The notes under the pieces are model-generated. The model did not search any database, was not told the DNA's origin, and saw only the letters and a program-made list of their open reading frames with translations. Shown one piece after another: positions 59,180 to 64,000 of a DNA stretch of 64,000 bases. The DNA comes from an uncultured Methylobacter sp. Lineage in GTDB: Bacteria; Pseudomonadota; Gammaproteobacteria; Methylococcales; Methylomonadaceae. The translations under genes were made by a program, and so were the position numbers. Within the stretch, counting starts at the first letter, position 1, and each line of letters opens with the position of its first letter. The stretch lies in NCBI GenBank assembly GCA_903832775.1, contig CAILCX010000071.1, positions 1 through 64,000 of the forward strand, in the 5' to 3' direction.

Positions 59180-60643
59180 ATGAGTATTATTAAAAAACTT
59201 GCATCGCAAACTGCGGTCTATGGCTTAAGCAGTATTTTTGGCCGCTTCCTCAACTATCTGTTGGTGCCGCTTTATACTTATTACTTCACTGCATCGGAGT
59301 ACGGCGTGGTGTCGGAGTTTTATGCTTATGCCGGGTTCTTTTCGGTAGTGCTGTTGTTTGGCTTTGAAACAGGTTATTTCCGGTTCCGCGATAAAGACAT
59401 GCCGGGACGTGATGTCGCCTACTCGACGGCCCTGTTGTTTGTGGTTTTGATCAATGTTGTTTTCTTTGCCTTGATAGTACTGGTCAATTCGCAGCTTTCT
59501 GCCGCCTTAAATTACGCAAACCACCCCGAATATGTATTGTGCTTTAGCCTGATTTTAATTTTGGATGCTGTTGCTGCAATTCCGTTTGCACGACTGCGAG
59601 CTGAAAATAAGGCGTTCCATTTCGCTGGAATTAAGGTGATTGAGATAGGCATTACGATCCTGCTAAGTCTGTTCTTTATTATTTATTGTCCAAAAGTTTA
59701 TGAAAAAACCCCCGAAGCTTGGGTGGCTCTGGTTTACAATCCTGCTATAGGCGTAGGCTATATTTTTATAGCGAATTTAATGGCCAGCGTTGTTAAATTT
59801 GTATTGCTTGCGCCTGAGTTATCAGGACTTGCCTGGGGTTTTGACCTGGCATTATTCGGCCGTATGTTACGTTATTCCTTGCCGATGGTAGTGATTGGTT
59901 TCGCCGGAATTATCAACGAAATGCTCGATCGGGCTTTGTTAAAGCACCTTTTGCCCTATGATCTGAACACCAACATGAAAATGCTGGGGATTTATAGTGC
60001 TTGCTACAAGTTGTCGATTTTAATGTCATTATTTATTCAGGCCTTCCGTTTCGCTGCCGAACCTTTTTTCTTTGCTTATGCCGGGAACAGCGACGCACGA
60101 AAAATCTATGCGCTGGTTTTGAAGTTCTTTGTCATTTTTTGCGTATTCATTTTCTTGCTGGTTACTTTATTTATCGATGTCTTTAAATATTTTGTTGGCG
60201 AGGAGTTCCGTGCTGGCCTTGAAGTCGTGCCTATTCTGTTGCTGGCTAACCTGTTTCTGGGTATTTATGTTAACTTGTCCATCTGGTATAAATTAACCGA
60301 CCGAACTTTTCTGGGTGCCGGGGTGTCTTTAGCCGGCGCCTTACTGACCGTGGTTCTTAATATCTGGTGGATACCAACGCTCGGTTATATAGGCTCGGCT
60401 TGGGCAACTTTAGCCTGTTATTCGGGCATGGCTGTTGTTTCGTATTTCCTGGGGCAAAAATATTATCCGGTAGATTACGATGTAAAACGCGTTATCGGTT
60501 ATATTGGGCTTGGACTGGGCTTGTATTTTGCGCACGAATACTTGGTGACAACGCTAAGCTGGCAGTCGTGGCTGTTGTCCAGCGCCCTAATGTTGCTGTA
60601 TATGCTGATTGCCGGACTGTGCGAATGGCGTCATCACTATTAA
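59180..60643 (+). CDS. Polysaccharide biosynthesis / flippase family protein (MOP superfamily)
   Basis: 487 aa polytopic; QTAVYGLSSIFGRFLNYLLVPLYTYYFTASEYGVVSEFYAYAGF. Confidence 0.88.
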   Translation: MSIIKKLASQTAVYGLSSIFGRFLNYLLVPLYTYYFTASEYGVVSEFYAYAGFFSVVLLFGFETGYFRFRDKDMPGRDVAYSTALLFVVLINVVFFALIVLVNSQLSAALNYANHPEYVLCFSLILILDAVAAIPFARLRAENKAFHFAGIKVIEIGITILLSLFFIIYCPKVYEKTPEAWVALVYNPAIGVGYIFIANLMASVVKFVLLAPELSGLAWGFDLALFGRMLRYSLPMVVIGFAGIINEMLDRALLKHLLPYDLNTNMKMLGIYSACYKLSILMSLFIQAFRFAAEPFFFAYAGNSDARKIYALVLKFFVIFCVFIFLLVTLFIDVFKYFVGEEFRAGLEVVPILLLANLFLGIYVNLSIWYKLTDRTFLGAGVSLAGALLTVVLNIWWIPTLGYIGSAWATLACYSGMAVVSYFLGQKYYPVDYDVKRVIGYIGLGLGLYFAHEYLVTTLSWQSWLLSSALMLLYMLIAGLCEWRHHY

Positions 60644-60665
60644 ATCTAAATATTAAATAATTCTT

Positions 60666-61805
60666 ATGCCAAACAACATGGAAATCAAAGCCCGCCTTAT
60701 CGGCGGACTCATTTTGGTCTTGCTGGGTGGCTGGGTTCTCCATAGCTATATTCCCTTGCTGGCTTGGGCTGTCGTTCTTGCTATCACCACCTGGCCTGTT
60801 TATATGCGCTTGCTTGTTAGCAAGGAATTGCATGGCAAAGTGACCTGGGGTGCCGTCGGACTCACTTTACTGATCGGTACAATTATCCTCGCACCAATTG
60901 GTTACGGTCTTCATCGCTTGATTAATGAAGCGCAAATGATGGGGCAATTTCTCAATGACGCGCAAAATTTAGGTATTCCTGCACCAGCCTGGTTGGACAC
61001 CATTCCAATGATCGGTCAGGCCGCCAAAGATTTCTGGATTGATAATTTGGGCAGCGCTGAAGCAGCCAAAGAATCTCTGCATTGGCTGGGTACTGGCAGC
61101 GCGGTCACTTACACAAAAGATTTTGCCGGCCAGTTGGTGCATAGTTTTTTTAGTTTTCTGATGATACTGCTGGTACTTTTTTTTATATATCAGCACGGTC
61201 AGGGTTTGAGCCGCCAGGTTTTGGCCAGTAGTCGAAAATTGTTCGGCGATACTGGCGTTCGCTATGTTTTGCATGCCACAACCGCAGTGCGTGGTACGGT
61301 TAACGGTATGGTGTTGATTGGTTTAAGTAAAGGCCTGTTGCTGGGTATTGGTTATGCCTTTGCCGGCTTAAGTCATCCTGCCATGCTGGGTGCTTTAACC
61401 GGTATTTTTGCAATGATCCCCTTCGCTGCTAAAATTATCTTTGGTGCCTGTTCTCTGGTATTGGTTGCCCAGGGGCATGCTGGTCCTGCGGCTGGACTTT
61501 TTATTTACGGCATGGTTCTTACCATGATAACTGACAACTATGTGCGACCGGCTTTAATCGGTGGTGCAGTTAAATTACCGTTTCTCTGGACCTTGCTGGG
61601 AATTTTTGCGGGGATGGAATCCTTGGGTTTTCTGGGTTTGTTTCTCGGGCCAACGCTCATGGCGGTTTTGATGTCAATCTGGCGCGACTGGATTATTGAT
61701 ATTGATAATCCATCTGTCAAAATTATCAGTCCCAAGCCAGAAATACAAATTGACGATGAGCCTTTAGCTACTCCATCAGCAACTGAATTCGATGACGGAC
61801 AATGA
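60666..61805 (+). CDS. AI-2E family transporter (PerM/YdiK-like)
   Basis: Polytopic; FIYQHGQGLSRQVLASSRKLFG; GIFAMIPFAAKIIFG; ITDNYVRPALIGGAVKLPFLWTLLGIFAGME. Confidence 0.88.
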   Translation: MPNNMEIKARLIGGLILVLLGGWVLHSYIPLLAWAVVLAITTWPVYMRLLVSKELHGKVTWGAVGLTLLIGTIILAPIGYGLHRLINEAQMMGQFLNDAQNLGIPAPAWLDTIPMIGQAAKDFWIDNLGSAEAAKESLHWLGTGSAVTYTKDFAGQLVHSFFSFLMILLVLFFIYQHGQGLSRQVLASSRKLFGDTGVRYVLHATTAVRGTVNGMVLIGLSKGLLLGIGYAFAGLSHPAMLGALTGIFAMIPFAAKIIFGACSLVLVAQGHAGPAAGLFIYGMVLTMITDNYVRPALIGGAVKLPFLWTLLGIFAGMESLGFLGLFLGPTLMAVLMSIWRDWIIDIDNPSVKIISPKPEIQIDDEPLATPSATEFDDGQ

Positions 61806-64000
61806 ATAATAAAAGTGCTCTTTATTTATTTGCTATCGTTTTTTGTAGCTTTTACGATTCCACGTTACTGGCGGCAGAGGCGATTTCATATGTCAAAGAT
61901 GTTAAACCGATTCTGGATTCGCGCTGTGTTACTTGTCACTCCTGTTACGATTCTCCTTGCCAGCTCAAATTAAACTCTTTTGAAGGCTTAAGCCGAGGCG
62001 CTAGCAAGAATCCTGTCTATGATCATCAACGTATTAAAGCCGTGGAACCCAGTCGTCTTTTTATTGATGAAACCACGACAGCAGATTGGCGAAAAAAAGA
62101 TTTCTTTCCCGTTATCAATGAACAAACCCCATCGCCTGAGGCTAATGTCGATAATTCACTGATTGCAAAACTGCTTAGTTTAAAGAGCGAGCAACCTTTG
62201 CCTGTCTCGGGGAAATTACCCAAAGCGATTGACTTGGCACTGGAGCGGACGTTGCAATGTCCATCGCCAGACGAATTTACTGAACATAAAAAAAACCACC
62301 CGCTTTGGGGAATGCCTTATGGCTTACCACCGTTAACTAAGGCTGAGGAAGACACGCTGGTCAATTGGCTAAAAGCTGGCGCTAAGAATGACGCTTTTCA
62401 ATCGTCATTATCACCTGAGGCAAGTGCTGAAATCAGAAAATGGGAGCAGTTTTTTAACGGTGAATCGTTAAAACAGCAGTTGAGCGCCCGCTATATGTAC
62501 GAACATTTATATATCGGCGACCTGCACTTCAAAGGCCATCCCAATAATGAGTTTTATAAAATTACTCGTTCTGCAACACCTCCAGGTCAGCCAATTGAAG
62601 AACTTAAAAGTGTGCGGCCATTTGATAATCCTGGCATACCCAAGTTTTATTATCGATTACGTCCGATAACGTCCACCATAGTCGATAAGGATCATTTTGT
62701 TTACGAATTAAGCGATAGCAGAATGCAACGTTATGAGGCATTGTTCTTAAATCCGAAATACAGTATCAGTCATTTGCCGGGATATGACTTGCATGCAGCA
62801 GCGAACCCTTTTAAAACTTTCAGCCAATTACCGGCAGCGTCCCGATATCAATTTCTTCTGGATGATGCACAATATTTTTTTTCGGGCTTTATCAAAGGGC
62901 CAGTTTGTCGGGGGCAGGCTTCACTGAATGTAATCAGAGACCAGTTTTGGGTTGCTTTTATAAAACCTCAGTTTGAATTTAATCAGCAAAACACCGAGTT
63001 TCTGGCTGAAAACAGTCAATACTTGCAAATGCCCGCCTCTGATGGTGAAAATATCGGCTTTCTGGAATGGCGGCAATATAACCAGTTGCAAAGCCATTAT
63101 TTACAACATAAAGAATTTTTAATCAATAGTTTACAGCCGCAACACCCGATTGATTTGAACTTGATTTGGGATGGCGAGGGCTATAACGAGAATGCCTTGT
63201 TAACGGTATTTCGCCATTTTGACAGCGCCACGGTTGTTAAGGGCTTGTTGGGTAAGCCGCCATTAACGGCTTGGGTGGTTGATTATCCGTTGTTTGAAAG
63301 AATACATTATTTGCTTGCCGCCGGTTTCAATGTGTCCGGTAGCATAGAACATCAACTCACCACACGTCTGTATATGGACTTCTTACGTATGGAAGCTGAA
63401 AACAATTTTCTTAAGTTTATTCCGGTTAATCAAAGAAAAGCCATGCATGACAGTTGGTATGAAGGCATTGATCTGAAGATTTTCAGTTTTTTTGAAACTC
63501 CGGCTTTTAATACAGATACGAATCTGGGAATCCGCTATCAAACTTTTGATTATAAAAATGAGTTTTTCTTAAGCCTCCAGCAACAACTCGGGCGGGCCGG
63601 TGGTAAAGCGGATTTAATCAATCATTGTCTGCAAGCGCAATGCAATAATGCTGATACTCCGCAGGAACAACAACAAATTGATACTATGATGCGCAGTCTT
63701 GCTGATTTAAAGGGCGAAGAAATTGCAGTCTTGCCTGAAGTGTCATTTTTAAGGGTAAAAACAGTTAATCCTGAAAAAGATAGAGTTTACTCATTGATTC
63801 GTAATCAAAAATTATTGAATGTGTCGTTTATTTTTGGCGAAAATTTAAGACGTGAGCCCGATAAAGATACGCTGACCGTTGTGCCGGGCTTTATTGGCAG
63901 TTATCCCAATATCTTTTTTGGCGTGACCCAGCAGCAATTATCGGGATTTATTGAGCATTTAAAACGCAGTTCAAGTAGTGCTGATGCTGATTTATTTTAT
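61802..64000 (+). CDS. cti: Fatty acid cis/trans isomerase, 3'-truncated by window edge
   Basis: ATG overlaps the AI-2E stop (ATGA); signal peptide then SYVKDVKPILDSRCVTCHSCYDSPCQLKLNSFEGLSRGASK; open to window end, absent from the ORF track. Confidence 0.9.
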   Translation, partial: MNNKSALYLFAIVFCSFYDSTLLAAEAISYVKDVKPILDSRCVTCHSCYDSPCQLKLNSFEGLSRGASKNPVYDHQRIKAVEPSRLFIDETTTADWRKKDFFPVINEQTPSPEANVDNSLIAKLLSLKSEQPLPVSGKLPKAIDLALERTLQCPSPDEFTEHKKNHPLWGMPYGLPPLTKAEEDTLVNWLKAGAKNDAFQSSLSPEASAEIRKWEQFFNGESLKQQLSARYMYEHLYIGDLHFKGHPNNEFYKITRSATPPGQPIEELKSVRPFDNPGIPKFYYRLRPITSTIVDKDHFVYELSDSRMQRYEALFLNPKYSISHLPGYDLHAAANPFKTFSQLPAASRYQFLLDDAQYFFSGFIKGPVCRGQASLNVIRDQFWVAFIKPQFEFNQQNTEFLAENSQYLQMPASDGENIGFLEWRQYNQLQSHYLQHKEFLINSLQPQHPIDLNLIWDGEGYNENALLTVFRHFDSATVVKGLLGKPPLTAWVVDYPLFERIHYLLAAGFNVSGSIEHQLTTRLYMDFLRMEAENNFLKFIPVNQRKAMHDSWYEGIDLKIFSFFETPAFNTDTNLGIRYQTFDYKNEFFLSLQQQLGRAGGKADLINHCLQAQCNNADTPQEQQQIDTMMRSLADLKGEEIAVLPEVSFLRVKTVNPEKDRVYSLIRNQKLLNVSFIFGENLRREPDKDTLTVVPGFIGSYPNIFFGVTQQQLSGFIEHLKRSSSSADADLFY

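Noticed and set aside
1-64000. Undescribed defence system or biosynthetic cluster
   Set aside because: Apart from the eroded 5' end and the efflux operon, gene content is conserved housekeeping; no nuclease/helicase/TA combinations or NRPS/PKS genes recognised

Overview
The window looks like mostly core chromosome of a gammaproteobacterium. The taxon is my inference from gene content and order; methanotroph-like is only a guess. It is gene-dense. The main blocks are a YadG/YadH-type ABC exporter, Ppx/GppA, a di-heme cytochrome c peroxidase, a HerA-like ATPase, a fused SpmA/SpmB-like protein, MtaB, an ABC1/AarF kinase, the fatty-acid cluster (yceD-rpmF-plsX-fabH-fabD-fabG-acpP-fabF-pabC-mltG-tmk-holB-pilZ-tatD), a membrane pyrophosphatase beside pyruvate phosphate dikinase, birA-coaX, aroK-aroB-damX-hemE, a TetR-MFP-RND-OMF efflux operon, pilMNOPQ, a class A PBP, secA, a flippase, an AI-2E family protein and a truncated cti. 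The first ~2 kb holds decayed ISAs1-like and IS1 transposase remnants. I see no CRISPR array, tRNA, rRNA, prophage or recognisable defence island. The most interesting signals are structural: (1) aroK-aroB-damX-hemE is inverted relative to pilMNOPQ, and the ~12.8 kb segment is bounded by two identical hairpins (gggggcataatgccccc) whose reversal restores the canonical order; (2) a perfect 15-bp inverted repeat could pair the ppdK ribosome-binding region with its own early codons; (3) a ~95-bp multi-branched palindromic element lies upstream of hppA; (4) a near-perfect 19-bp operator-like palindrome lies upstream of the TetR-efflux operon; (5) an apparently internally deleted DUF1640-like small ORF sits near the inversion boundary; (6) several dispersed-type palindromic repeats occupy intergenic gaps. 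All calls come from reading the sequence. No database search was run.
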